Shown: one piece after another, positions 10,954 to 18,267 of the stretch | Layout: every line of letters begins with the position of its first letter | Numbering within the stretch: the stretch's first letter is position 1 | Source: a virus | Direction: 5' to 3' (one strand) | Virus record (IMG/VR): IMGVR_UViG_3300046005_001532 | Span: 1 to 20,138 of that record | DNA length: 20,138 bases | The notes under the pieces: model-generated | What the model was told of the DNA's origin: nothing | Databases searched by the model: none | What the model saw: the letters and a program-made list of their open reading frames with translations, nothing else | Position numbers and translations under genes: made by a program

Positions 10954-12441
10954 ATGAATTTACAGGAATTATTAAGAGAATATCAGCAAGTACAAAATGA
11001 TGCCATAAGAGCATCAGCCATGCTGGGCAATAGACGGATTATATCGTGTGCGCCTACCGGTAGCGGTAAGAGCATCATGATTGGCGAGTTAGTAGCCTCT
11101 TTATTGGAGAAGAAGTCTGGTACTCAGCGTGTTGTGATTGTGTTACCAAGACGGTCATTAGTGAAGCAACTAAGTGATTCATTCACTGGTTGGGGCATTA
11201 ATCATGGCGTAGTAATGAGCGGAGTTAAGCCGTTTCTTATGCCTAGATGCCAGATAGTGAGTATTGATACATATACGTCAAGGATGGCTGCTGAAACATT
11301 GAAGTTTATAGAAGGTGATTGTCTCATTGTTGATGAGATGCACTTGCAGTTTACACCTAAGAAGCTGGAATTATTTGCTCGTTATCCGTTTGTTATAGGT
11401 TTCTCAGCGACACCGGTAGCACCTAATAAGCAAAGTTTAGGATTATTTTACGATGCGATTGTTGAGACAGTAACCTTAAAACAGCTCACAAAAGATAACT
11501 ATTTATCACCATTGAAATATTACGCCCGTCCTGATATTGATTTAAGTGGATTAAAACTCGGTAAGGATGGTGACTGGCGAGAGTCACAGCTCGGTGATGT
11601 GATGGACAAGCCTAAGCTGATCGGTGACATATTTGATAACTGGAAAAGACTTGCAGAAAACAAAAGTACCGTGATATTTGCCAGTTCTCAGTCTCATGCT
11701 AGGCATATCTGTGATGAATTTAACAGTCATGGTTATTCAGCCGAATATGTTGATTGCAATACACCAGACGAACAACGGCAGGAAATGTTTGACAGAGTTC
11801 GTGCTGGTAAAACTAGGGTTATTGTGAATGTTGGCATCGTTTCAGTCGGGATCGACATACCTAATTTGGAATGTGTGGTTTTAGCCCGTCCTACACGCAA
11901 GATAGCGATGTATTTACAGTGCTTGGGAAGAGTTACACGAATCTGCAAGGGTAAGACTCACGGTATTGTTATAGATCACGCTGGCATTATAGAAAGACTT
12001 GGATTTGCAACCGATGATTTTGAATGGTCACTCGATGGCAAAGAGTCAGTCGAGGATCGGAATAAAAAGACAAAAGAAGAAAAGAAAGAGCCAAAAGACA
12101 TTATATGTGGTGACTGTGGAACGGTCTTCAGATCAAGACGTTCATGCCCAAACTGTGGCTATGAGTCTATTCCACAAGGCATGCCAGTACCGATACATCA
12201 GGCAGACTTAAAAGAAGTCGTCAAGATTAAATCTGTTGATAAAAAGACGTTTTATGCCGAGCTTCTAGGGTATGCAAAACAGAACGGTAAAAGCAGTAAG
12301 TTTGCCCTGGCTATTTTCAGAAAGAAGTTTAACGAATGGCCACACGGAAAGAACAGCGCACAACCGTTACCGCCTAGCCAAGAGACGATTGGTTATATCA
12401 AGCATAGTCATATTGCTTTTGCTAAGAGGGCAGCAGCGTGA
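10954..12441 (+). CDS. SF2 DEAD/DEAH-type helicase with C-terminal zinc ribbon
   Basis: 495-aa ATP-dependent helicase of superfamily 2. Walker A APTGSGKS (33-40), Walker B IVDEMH (125-130), motif III SATP (151-154), the second RecA-like domain with VIFASSQSHA (240-249) and motif VI QCLGRVTRICKGK (322-334) with arginine finger. A four-cysteine zinc ribbon, CGDC (385-388) and CPNC (398-401), follows after a Lys/Glu linker. Phages with this gene use it as replicative or origin-melting helicase; here it overlaps the primase gene at a GTGA junction, which supports a role in genome replication. The absence of a DnaB- or DnaC-type loader in the window is consistent with that. Confidence 0.93.
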   Translation: MNLQELLREYQQVQNDAIRASAMLGNRRIISCAPTGSGKSIMIGELVASLLEKKSGTQRVVIVLPRRSLVKQLSDSFTGWGINHGVVMSGVKPFLMPRCQIVSIDTYTSRMAAETLKFIEGDCLIVDEMHLQFTPKKLELFARYPFVIGFSATPVAPNKQSLGLFYDAIVETVTLKQLTKDNYLSPLKYYARPDIDLSGLKLGKDGDWRESQLGDVMDKPKLIGDIFDNWKRLAENKSTVIFASSQSHARHICDEFNSHGYSAEYVDCNTPDEQRQEMFDRVRAGKTRVIVNVGIVSVGIDIPNLECVVLARPTRKIAMYLQCLGRVTRICKGKTHGIVIDHAGIIERLGFATDDFEWSLDGKESVEDRNKKTKEEKKEPKDIICGDCGTVFRSRRSCPNCGYESIPQGMPVPIHQADLKEVVKIKSVDKKTFYAELLGYAKQNGKSSKFALAIFRKKFNEWPHGKNSAQPLPPSQETIGYIKHSHIAFAKRAAA

Positions 12442-13388
12442 GAGTTGATATCAAGCAAGAATGTGCAGGTCGCTGGAGTGGTGTTTTAACTAATTTGGGC
12501 ATCGATGCAAGGTTATTTAATGGCAAGCATCAGCCCTGCTTATTTTGTGGCGGTAAAGACAGAGCCAGATGGGATAGAGCCAAAGAGTTTTATTTTTGCC
12601 AGCAATGTGGACACAAACAACCGATTGACATGGCTATTGAACACACCGGACTGTCATTTAAAGAAACAACTAACTTAATCAGGCCAACTGTTATGACTAC
12701 ACCGCTCCAGATCGTTAAGCCTGCCGATACACAACAAGCAGAGGCAAGAATACGTAGGATTCATGCAGGGTTAAAACATATCACGCCTGACACAGCCACT
12801 TTTTTGTATCTTGCAAAACGAGGTATATCAGTTTTACCCGATGCTGATTGCTACGAACATCCTAGTTTAGATTACTGGGAGGATGGCGTTAAAACCGGCA
12901 CGTATCCAGCAATGGTATCGGTGTTTAGAACGCCAACAGGAGAAGTGGCAACCTATCACATCACTTACCTTACAAATGACGGTGAGAAAGCACCGGTAAA
13001 GATAGCAAGAAAGATATTGCCGGTCATGCGTCCAATGGTAGGTAGTGCTATTAGGTTGTTTGAGGCTGAAGAAGTGCTGGCTATATCAGAAGGCATAGAA
13101 ACCGCGTTATCAGTTAGACAGGATCAAGGTATTCATTGTTGGGCAGCTGGATCCGCACAAGCAATGGTCAATATCGTGATTCCTGAGAGCGTAAAAGTCG
13201 TATGGATTTATGCCGATGCAGATGAGAGTTTTACTGGCCAGAAAGCCGCTTATGACTTAGCAAATAGGTTAAAGGTAAAAGAGGGCAAAACCGTTCGAGT
13301 AGTTACTTTAGTCAATCAAGAAACCGTTGAAGATTATGGACGTAAATGCGATTACAACGATTACGTCATTATGAAAGCGGCTTCCTGA
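12438..13388 (+). CDS. DNA primase with zinc ribbon and Toprim domain
   Basis: 316-aa primase. N-terminal Prim_Zn_Ribbon: C34 and C37 (CLFCGGKDRARW), C54 and C57 (FYFCQQCG). The C-terminal half has a Toprim_3-like fold: E218 in ISEGIETAL, the DxD pair D260/D262 in IYADADE, and a terminal CDYNDY segment like the DxND of related phage primases. It lays down primers for phage DNA synthesis together with the upstream helicase. The GTG start overlaps the helicase stop (GTGA), so the two proteins are translationally coupled. Related proteins are often about 300-350 aa in plasmid- and phage-encoded helicase/primase pairs, consistent with a full-length gene. Confidence 0.92.
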   Translation: MRVDIKQECAGRWSGVLTNLGIDARLFNGKHQPCLFCGGKDRARWDRAKEFYFCQQCGHKQPIDMAIEHTGLSFKETTNLIRPTVMTTPLQIVKPADTQQAEARIRRIHAGLKHITPDTATFLYLAKRGISVLPDADCYEHPSLDYWEDGVKTGTYPAMVSVFRTPTGEVATYHITYLTNDGEKAPVKIARKILPVMRPMVGSAIRLFEAEEVLAISEGIETALSVRQDQGIHCWAAGSAQAMVNIVIPESVKVVWIYADADESFTGQKAAYDLANRLKVKEGKTVRVVTLVNQETVEDYGRKCDYNDYVIMKAAS

Positions 13389-13394
13389 CTGAAA

Positions 13395-13538
13395 ATGCAC
13401 GAGTTTACAGAGATGATAGAAAACACATTTGGCATACAAGCTAAAGCCATGAAGCATAAAGACACGTTAATTATGCATGAAGGTAAGTTTCAACAAAAAC
13501 GCAATATGACTGTTCCTAAATCGAGGGTTAGCTGGTGA
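13395..13538 (+). CDS. Small basic phage protein, 47 aa
   Basis: 47-aa protein MHEFTEMIEN ... FQQKRNMTVPKSRVSW, in the same operon six bases after the primase stop. Too short for usual gene calling, but an open, coding-like frame between two tight genes. Basic C-terminal half. No domain recognised. Its stop is two bases from the convergent antitoxin stop. Confidence 0.55.
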   Translation: MHEFTEMIENTFGIQAKAMKHKDTLIMHEGKFQQKRNMTVPKSRVSW

Positions 13539-13540
13539 AA

Positions 13541-13819
13541 TTAAGACACAATCAATTTACAGCCCAATGCTTCAACAATTTTGGTGATGGTATCAAAGCG
13601 TGGATTGCCATCATCAGAAAGCGATTTGTAAAGACTGGCTCTAGTTACTCCAGCTTGCTTTGCAACCTCTGTCATTCCCTTAGCTCTGGCAGCGGTAGAT
13701 AAAGCATGAATAAAGTCAGACATATCACCAGAGTTAGCAGATTCTTTGAGAAACAATTTAATGTCTTGATCCGTTTTAAGGTAATCAGCAACATCAAAAG
13801 GAGTAATGATTTCTTTCAT
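13541..13819 (-). CDS. higA: HigA-type antitoxin (HI1420 family)
   Basis: 92-aa antitoxin of the probable addiction-module antidote family typified by HI1420. N-terminal EIITPFDVADYLKTDQDIKLFL is characteristic; residues about 48-92 (KGMTEVAKQAGVTRASLYKSLSDDGNPRFDTITKIVEALGCKL) are the XRE-type HTH that autoregulates the operon. It follows the toxin gene after three bases, the toxin-first order usual for this family, and both are read against the surrounding early operon. It should bind and neutralise the downstream-partnered RelE-like toxin. Confidence 0.92.
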   Translation of the reverse strand: MKEIITPFDVADYLKTDQDIKLFLKESANSGDMSDFIHALSTAARAKGMTEVAKQAGVTRASLYKSLSDDGNPRFDTITKIVEALGCKLIVS

Positions 13820-13822
13820 AAT

Positions 13823-14122
13823 TTAAGTCTCAAGGTTATTCAAAATAGTTCTAGCCTTTTCAATATCACGGCTTTGGCTAGATTTATTGCCACCTGCCAA
13901 CAGCAATACAACTTCATTGCCTTTGATTGTGTAATAGATACGAATACCAGCACCAAAAACAAATTTCAATTCAAACAAATGACAAGACAGTGGTTTGAAA
14001 TCGCCAAAATTACCATTGCTGACGCGATCCAGTCGAGTAAGAACCTTGCTAATAGTTACAGGGTCTTTAAGGCTGTTCATCCAAGTGCTAAATGTTTGAG
14101 TGCTTTGCAGTTCATATTTCAT
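13823..14122 (-). CDS. higB: RelE/HigB-type toxin (HI1419 family)
   Basis: 99-aa toxin of the RelE/ParE superfamily, HI1419-type. Features: YELQSTQTFSTWMNSLKDP at the start, the family core GNFGDFKPLSCHLFELKFVFGAGIRIYYTIKGNEVVLLLAGGNKSSQSRDIEKA, with R, Y and K residues in the places used by such mRNA interferases. The ATG at 14122 gives the usual family length; a frame starting at 14149 runs into the promoter and is rejected. The transcript predicted from its promoter begins on this ATG, i.e. leaderless. Whether it acts on mRNA cannot be told from the sequence. Confidence 0.92.
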   Translation of the reverse strand: MKYELQSTQTFSTWMNSLKDPVTISKVLTRLDRVSNGNFGDFKPLSCHLFELKFVFGAGIRIYYTIKGNEVVLLLAGGNKSSQSRDIEKARTILNNLET

Positions 14123-14128
14123 AGATAT

Positions 14129-14156
14129 ATTGTATCCTGTAAGAAACAAATGTCAA
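14129..14156 (-). promoter_or_regulatory. Promoter of the higBA pair
   Basis: On the leftward strand a perfect TTGACA (14156-14151), a 16-base spacer and TACAAT (14134-14129). The expected start falls on or beside the toxin ATG at 14122, leaving no leader for a ribosome-binding site. Confidence 0.78.
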
Positions 14157-14169
14157 GAATAATTGGCGC

Positions 14170-14595
14170 ATGAAAGACACTTTTGTAATTGATGAACGAG
14201 GTGCTTTTCATGCACAGAAAACCATAGGTGATTTACCAACTGATGGAAGCATGATGGTTACGATTCAGAAAGTAACACGAACACTGGCTCATAACGCGGT
14301 GCAATGGCCTATTTTAAACGCATTTAGCCAACAACTGCTGTGGCCGGTCAATGGTGCTATGTGCAAACTCACAGGCGAAGAGTGGAAAGATATTCTAACA
14401 GCCGCTTATCGACAAGAAACAGGACGCATTGCTCAAGGATTAGATGGTGGAATGGTCATGTTAGGACACAAAACAAGGGAGTTTAAAAAAGATGAATGGC
14501 CAGATTGGATGGCGTTTTTAGAATCTGTAGCAGCAGATCGAGGTGTCAAAGTGCCTATGTCAAAAAGACAATATGAGTCTATGGGTTATGAGTAA
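14170..14595 (+). CDS. ninB: NinB recombination protein
   Basis: 141-aa NinB (Orf) family protein, a recombination mediator that in lambda can replace RecFOR functions at SSB-coated DNA. The signature RTLAHNAVQWPILNAFSQQL, LTGEEWKDILTAAYRQE and GLDGGMVMLGHKTREF, then a helix ending DRGVKV, is all present and the length matches. It resumes the rightward operon after the inverted toxin-antitoxin insert; the ATG at 14170 has no good Shine-Dalgarno. It works logically with Erf and SSB from the left operon. Confidence 0.93.
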   Translation: MKDTFVIDERGAFHAQKTIGDLPTDGSMMVTIQKVTRTLAHNAVQWPILNAFSQQLLWPVNGAMCKLTGEEWKDILTAAYRQETGRIAQGLDGGMVMLGHKTREFKKDEWPDWMAFLESVAADRGVKVPMSKRQYESMGYE

Positions 14596-14869
14596 ATTAC
14601 GAGATAGCGCTAGAGGGCAAAACTGCTTAGTTAGATTGCCTGGCATATGTAATTTTAATCCGGAAACAGTGGTATTGGCTCATTTAGGTGGAGGCGGTAT
14701 GGCATTGAAGAAACATGACATACAAGGTGCATTTTGCTGTAGCAGTTGCCATGACGAGATAGATAGAAGGACACGGCTATTTGACAAGGATTATGCAGAA
14801 TTGGCTCACAGGCAGGGTGTGGAAAGAACGCAGAACTATTGGATAGAGCATGGCTTACTCAAAGTATAA
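14588..14869 (+). CDS. YbcO-like putative nuclease (DUF1364)
   Basis: 93-aa protein of the DUF1364/YbcO family of lambdoid phages. Characteristic segments: LRDSARGQNCLVRLPGICNFNPETVVLAHL, then FCCSSCHDEIDRRTRLFD and ARTQ-like ERTQNYWIEHGLLKV. Cysteines C15, C23 and the CSSCHD segment suggest a zinc-bound HNH-like nuclease fold, as described for YbcO. Its ATG overlaps the end of ninB by eight bases. Chosen over an earlier in-frame ATG at 14543 that lies in ninB. Confidence 0.9.
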   Translation: MSKLRDSARGQNCLVRLPGICNFNPETVVLAHLGGGGMALKKHDIQGAFCCSSCHDEIDRRTRLFDKDYAELAHRQGVERTQNYWIEHGLLKV

Positions 14870-15191
14870 GAATTGCAAGACGCTCATCAACGGGCATGAG
14901 TTTGCCAGTAAAGCAGAAGCCAAGCGTTATGTAGAGTTACATGTATTAAGAAATGCTGGAGTTATATCTGAACTAAAACTGCAATCTAAATATGAACTGA
15001 TACCCAAGCAAAGGAGATCAGATGGAACAATGGAGCGAGCCTGTCATTACTTGGCTGATTTTGAATATATCGAGAATGGAAACTTGATAGTTGAAGATGT
15101 TAAGGGCGGTAAATCTACACCCGAATTTATTATTAAACGCAAGCTGATGTTGGATAAGTACGGCATCACAGTTAGAGAGATTAGAAAATGA
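14850..15191 (+). CDS. DUF1064 protein, predicted PD-(D/E)XK endonuclease
   Basis: 113-aa DUF1064 family member. The pattern FASKAEAKRYVELHVLRNAGVISELKLQSKYELI, YLADFEYIENGNLIVEDVKGG and KRKLMLDKYGI gives the PD-(D/E)XK-like E, D, E-x-K residues (E in SKAEA, D in ADFEY, and EDVKG). These phage proteins occupy the place of Holliday-junction resolvases such as RusA/Rap, and I infer that role. The ATG has GGATAGAG upstream and overlaps the YbcO-like gene by 20 bases. Confidence 0.88.
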   Translation: MAYSKYKNCKTLINGHEFASKAEAKRYVELHVLRNAGVISELKLQSKYELIPKQRRSDGTMERACHYLADFEYIENGNLIVEDVKGGKSTPEFIIKRKLMLDKYGITVREIRK

Positions 15192-15271
15192 TTGATTGGT
15201 TTGTTCTACCGTTTTACGCAACGATTTTATTTATGATTTATGTGATCTATTCATCATGGGGAGGGTGTTAA
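15188..15271 (+). CDS. 27-residue hydrophobic microprotein
   Basis: 27-aa membrane peptide (MIDWFVLPFYATILFMIYVI...), almost entirely one hydrophobic helix. It starts by ATGA overlap with the DUF1064 gene and ends by TAATG overlap with the next gene, the same coupling as its neighbours, which argues it is translated. No homologue recognised. Confidence 0.5.
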   Translation: MIDWFVLPFYATILFMIYVIYSSWGGC

Positions 15272-15453
15272 TGGATGACATGGACGAATTAAACAATAAT
15301 TATCTTTTTAATCAGTGCAGAAAATTATACAGGCGAAACCCAACGGATCAGGAAGAAACAGATTTCCATGACTTGTTTTGGAAGATAGTAGTAGAGGAAG
15401 GTTTATCACCTGATCCAGCTAGACATAAAGCATTTCTAAAGGTAATTACATGA
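15271..15453 (+). CDS. Small phage protein, 60 aa
   Basis: 60-aa acidic protein (MDDMDELNNNY ... FLKVIT) with a strong GGGGAGG ribosome-binding site 7 bases before the ATG. Contains a NPTDQEETDFHDLFWKIVVEEGLSPDPARHKAFLK helical part. An upstream in-frame ATG (15196) has no ribosome-binding site. Function unknown; early operon, just before another small coupled gene. Confidence 0.65.
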   Translation: MDDMDELNNNYLFNQCRKLYRRNPTDQEETDFHDLFWKIVVEEGLSPDPARHKAFLKVIT

Positions 15454-15674
15454 AGCATAGTCATTACTACAAAGATACTTCCCACCTAGATGGCATGGAT
15501 GTTTATCGCATACTCAAAGAATGGGAAGTAACTGATCCTTGTATTCAACACGCTATCAAGAAATTACTGTGTGCTGGTAAGCGAGGTGTTAAGGATGAAG
15601 AACAAGACGTGCAGGAAGCCATAGACACACTTGAGCGTTACAAAGGAATGAAAGCAGAGGACGAGTTAGCATGA
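15450..15674 (+). CDS. Conserved small phage protein, 74 aa
   Basis: 74-aa protein, HYYKDTSHLDGMDVYRILKEW at the start followed by DPCIQHAIKKLLCAGKRG and an acidic helix QDVQEAIDTLERY. The AIKKLL-x-AG-x-RG-x-KD pattern recurs in small phage proteins that have a DUF3310-like (nucleotide kinase-associated) helical layout. ATGA coupling at both ends. Exact function unknown. Confidence 0.78.
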   Translation: MKHSHYYKDTSHLDGMDVYRILKEWEVTDPCIQHAIKKLLCAGKRGVKDEEQDVQEAIDTLERYKGMKAEDELA

Positions 15675-15847
15675 CATGTTGGCCAATGCTTAAATTTCCA
15701 CCGGTCAATCTATTCAGCGCACCTGTTAGATCTTCGCATTGCAAACACACACACTGGGCAACTTATGTAAGCTGGAAAAAACGTACCTGTATAGATTGTG
15801 GATTGGAAAAGCCACTTTATGAACTTGAAATACAACATCAGAGGTAA
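15671..15847 (+). CDS. Small Cys/His-rich protein, 58 aa
   Basis: 58-aa protein. C24, H26 and H28 (SHCKHTH) with C40 and C43 (RTCIDCG) form a plausible zinc-binding site. Starts by ATGA overlap with the previous gene. Missed by length limits. No family recognised; a small nucleic-acid-binding or adaptor protein is possible. Confidence 0.6.
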   Translation: MTCWPMLKFPPVNLFSAPVRSSHCKHTHWATYVSWKKRTCIDCGLEKPLYELEIQHQR

Positions 15848-15850
15848 GGA

Positions 15851-15982
15851 ATGGATATGCAACTACTAGCAGGAGTGATTGCGCTTGCAATTTTTGTGAT
15901 AGGTGTTACCGGCTGCATAGTTAAATATGCACTGAAGGTATTTGATGACATATGGAAAGATGATGATAGCGAGTATTTTTAA
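15851..15982 (+). CDS. Small membrane protein, 43 aa
   Basis: 43-aa protein with one membrane segment (LLAGVIALAIFVIGVTGCIV, about 5-24) and an acidic tail (DDIWKDDDSEYF). GGTAAGGA lies right before the ATG. It ends at a TAATG junction with the next small gene. No homologue recognised. Positioned between the early and late blocks. Confidence 0.6.
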   Translation: MDMQLLAGVIALAIFVIGVTGCIVKYALKVFDDIWKDDDSEYF

Positions 15983-16089
15983 TGGCACTTAAAACAACTA
16001 ATAAGAATCGTAAAAAGAATATAAAGTTTAAAGCAGACGAAAGTTCGTTTAAAACTGAAAATATTGCAAAAACACAAGATATGGTATAA
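15982..16089 (+). CDS. Small lysine-rich peptide, 35 aa
   Basis: 35-aa peptide, very basic at its N-terminal half (KTTNKNRKKNIKFK), TAATG-coupled to the previous gene. Last gene before the late promoter, where lambdoid phages keep the late regulator Q, but too short to be Q. An RNA- or DNA-binding peptide is a guess; it may not be expressed. Confidence 0.42.
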   Translation: MALKTTNKNRKKNIKFKADESSFKTENIAKTQDMV

Positions 16090-16090
16090 T
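16064..16090 (+). promoter_or_regulatory. Promoter of the lysozyme/terminase block (extended -10)
   Basis: TATAAT (16085-16090) is preceded by TGG, a perfect extended -10. The best -35 is TTGCAA (16064-16069) at a short 15-base spacing. Expected start is near 16097, giving a 26-base leader for the lysozyme gene. The block ATATGGTATAAT is repeated before the holin-like gene. Confidence 0.65.
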
Positions 16091-16122
16091 TAACTTAAAT
16101 TTACTACTACATATAGTGTTTT

Positions 16123-16587
16123 ATGGATAAATTGATTGGGCAATTAAAGCGTCACGAAGGTTTCCGAAGTCGTATGTATTTATGTACCGCTGGCAAGGAA
16201 ACCATCGGATACGGTTATAACCTGAAAGCTAACCCTCTGCACTTAAGTAGCCTAGAGATCAGCAATGCCTACAAGAACGGCATTAATGAAGTCGAAGCAG
16301 AAAGAATACTAAAGCTCATGATATCTAAATGCATAGATCAGTTAGAAGAAGCCATACCTTTCATCAATAAACTCGATACGGTAAGACAAGACATATTAAT
16401 CAACATGTGCTTCAACATGGGATTAGTCGGATTACTTAAATTCAAGAAAACATTGCAGCTTATTGAAGCTGGGGACTATGCAAAGGCCTCAGTCGAAATG
16501 TTAGCAAGCAAATGGTCAAAAGATGTCGGCAACAGAGCGCTGGAGTTATCAACACAAATGAAGTCTGGGGTTTATGCTAACGCCTAA
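16123..16587 (+). CDS. Endolysin, T4-type lysozyme (GH24)
   Basis: 154-aa muramidase. The catalytic triad region is E12-x8-C21-x5-T27 (RHEGFRSRMYLCTAGKETIGYGYNL): the Glu and Thr of T4 lysozyme with Cys in the place of Asp, as in many lambdoid endolysins. The rest (DILINMCFNMGLVGLLKFKKTLQLI, ASKWSKDVGNRA) fits GH24. There is no signal peptide or SAR segment, so export should depend on a holin. Unusually it lies upstream of the terminase genes, separated from the holin-like gene at 18268. Overlaps terS by 14 bases. Confidence 0.92.
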   Translation: MDKLIGQLKRHEGFRSRMYLCTAGKETIGYGYNLKANPLHLSSLEISNAYKNGINEVEAERILKLMISKCIDQLEEAIPFINKLDTVRQDILINMCFNMGLVGLLKFKKTLQLIEAGDYAKASVEMLASKWSKDVGNRALELSTQMKSGVYANA

Positions 16588-16948
16588 GCAGGAAGTATTC
16601 TGTCAAGCATTAGCAGGAGGCAAAACACAGACCGATGCTTACAGAGAAGGGTTTAATGTAAGGCCAGCAACTAAACCTGAAACAACTCAAAATAAAGCCC
16701 ATCAACTTATGAAAAAGGACGAGGTTAGGGCTAGGGTTGCTGAACTCAAGGCTCAACTGTCTGAAAAGCTACTTTGGACAAGAGAAGATTCACTCAAGAC
16801 GCTCATAGCTGTCATTAATGCACCGGATAACGCTGGCAATATTATCTCGTCAGTTCAAGCTATTAATAAGATGCAAGGGTTTGATGCAGCTGAGAAGCAT
16901 GAGCTAACTGGCAACCTTAATGTGACGATTACAATTCGTGGTCGATAA
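16574..16948 (+). CDS. terS: Terminase small subunit
   Basis: 124-aa TerS, terminase_2-like. N-terminal HTH (LTPKQEVFCQALAGGKTQTDAYREGFNV, then NKAHQLMKKDEVRARVAEL) recognises the pac site; a helical oligomerisation part follows (LWTREDSLKTLIAVI) and a C-terminal beta tail (GNLNVTITIRGR). It overlaps both the lysozyme (14 bases) and terL (11 bases) genes. It should recruit TerL to phage DNA for headful packaging. Confidence 0.9.
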   Translation: MLTPKQEVFCQALAGGKTQTDAYREGFNVRPATKPETTQNKAHQLMKKDEVRARVAELKAQLSEKLLWTREDSLKTLIAVINAPDNAGNIISSVQAINKMQGFDAAEKHELTGNLNVTITIRGR

Positions 16949-18206
16949 CCTCAATTTAGATTTAGAGATACCTAATGCGCTGATCCCGTTCACGCAACCT
17001 AAGCGTTACAAGATTGCTTATGGTGGTCGTGGTAGCGGTAAGAGCTGGACAGTAGCACGATTACTTATTATCAAAGCCATTGAAGCTCCTATCCGTATGC
17101 TTTGCGCCAGAGAGACACAAAACTCTATTCAAGAGTCAGTTCACTTCCTACTTAAGAAACAAATTGAAGATATGGGGCTGGCTCAATTCTTCACTGTGCA
17201 GCAAACACGAATAACTTGCGTTAATGGCTCAGAATTTGTATTTGCTGGTATAAGGCAACAATCAGTCGTTAATCTAAAGTCATTTGAATCCTGCTCGATA
17301 TGCTGGGTTGAAGAGGCTCAGGTCGTAACTAAGAAATCATGGGATGCTTTAGTACCAACTATTCGTTCACCAGGCTCTGAGATTTGGATAACTTTTAACC
17401 CTGAACTAGATACAGACGAAACCTACCAGCGTTTTGTACTTAATCAATCTGATAACTCACTCGTTATAAAGGTCAACTGGTCAGATAATATTTGGTTTCC
17501 TGATGAGTTAGAGCAAGAGCGTATTGACTGGCTTAAGCGTGATCCAGAAGGATACAAGACGGTTTGGGGTGGTGAATGTCGCCCTGCTGTCGAGGGTGCT
17601 ATTTACGCACAAGAGATTACTAAGTTACTACTAGAGAAACGCCAAGGACGTGCGCCTTACGATCCGCTGCTCAAGGTTCACACGGTCTGGGATTTAGGGT
17701 GGAACGACTCAATGAGTATAGCGATGGTGCAACGCTCTGGTTCGGGTGAGGTAAGGGTTATTGATTACATAGAGGATAGTCACAGAACGCTAGATAGTTA
17801 TGTCGATGAACTAAAGAACAAGTCCTATAACTGGGGAACGGATTACATTCCGCATGATGGTCGAAGCCGTGACTTTAAGTCGGGCAAGTCTACTGAGGAG
17901 ATGTTGCAAGCCTTTGGTCGCTCAGTATTTGTGTTAGGTCGTGATGACATCGAGGAAGGCATTAAATCAGCCCGTATGATGTTCGGCAGAGTATGGATAG
18001 ATGATAAGGCATCTCAGCTATTAAACCAGCTTAAACGCTACCGACGAACGCAGAATCAAAGCACTGGGACATTTGGTGCGCCACTGCATGATGATAGTTC
18101 ACATGGGGCTGACTGCTTCCGTTATATCGCTATGGCAGAACAGCATATGACGAATGATACTTGGGGATCCGGTAAGCTTAAGTATCCGTCCTTAAATTAC
18201 AACTGA
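16938..18206 (+). CDS. terL: Terminase large subunit
   Basis: 422-aa packaging ATPase and nuclease of the PBSX/P22-related terminase_3 class. Walker A GGRGSGKS (29-36), Walker B hydrophobic-VEE (ICWVEEAQ, 121-128), coupling motif TFNP (152-155). The C-terminal RNase H-like nuclease has D252 (TVWDLGW), D276 (VIDYIED), D307 (PHD) and D392 in HGAD, typical metal ligands. GTG start within the terS end. Length is standard. It cuts and pumps DNA through the portal encoded downstream. Confidence 0.96.
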   Translation: MVDNLNLDLEIPNALIPFTQPKRYKIAYGGRGSGKSWTVARLLIIKAIEAPIRMLCARETQNSIQESVHFLLKKQIEDMGLAQFFTVQQTRITCVNGSEFVFAGIRQQSVVNLKSFESCSICWVEEAQVVTKKSWDALVPTIRSPGSEIWITFNPELDTDETYQRFVLNQSDNSLVIKVNWSDNIWFPDELEQERIDWLKRDPEGYKTVWGGECRPAVEGAIYAQEITKLLLEKRQGRAPYDPLLKVHTVWDLGWNDSMSIAMVQRSGSGEVRVIDYIEDSHRTLDSYVDELKNKSYNWGTDYIPHDGRSRDFKSGKSTEEMLQAFGRSVFVLGRDDIEEGIKSARMMFGRVWIDDKASQLLNQLKRYRRTQNQSTGTFGAPLHDDSSHGADCFRYIAMAEQHMTNDTWGSGKLKYPSLNYN

Positions 18207-18214
18207 TATATGTT

Positions 18215-18226
18215 ATGTTATAACAT
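18215..18226. promoter_or_regulatory. Perfect 12-base palindrome upstream of the holin promoter
   Basis: ATGTTATAACAT lies just upstream of the extended -10, where an upstream regulator could bind. Could equally be chance in AT-rich DNA. Confidence 0.35.
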
Positions 18227-18234
18227 TGCAAATA

Positions 18235-18243
18235 TGGTATAAT
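18235..18243 (+). promoter_or_regulatory. Extended -10 promoter of the holin-like gene
   Basis: TGG-TATAAT, identical over 12 bases (ATATGGTATAAT) to the promoter before the lysozyme. No good -35 box. Expected start near 18250, about 18 bases before the ATG at 18268. It may set a timing for lysis separate from terminase transcription. Confidence 0.6.
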
Positions 18244-18267
18244 CTGCACAAATGGAAAGGGGTGACT

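Noticed and set aside
13706-14173. 155-codon plus-strand frame opposite higBA
   Set aside because: Antisense to two firmly recognised proteins; no start signal.
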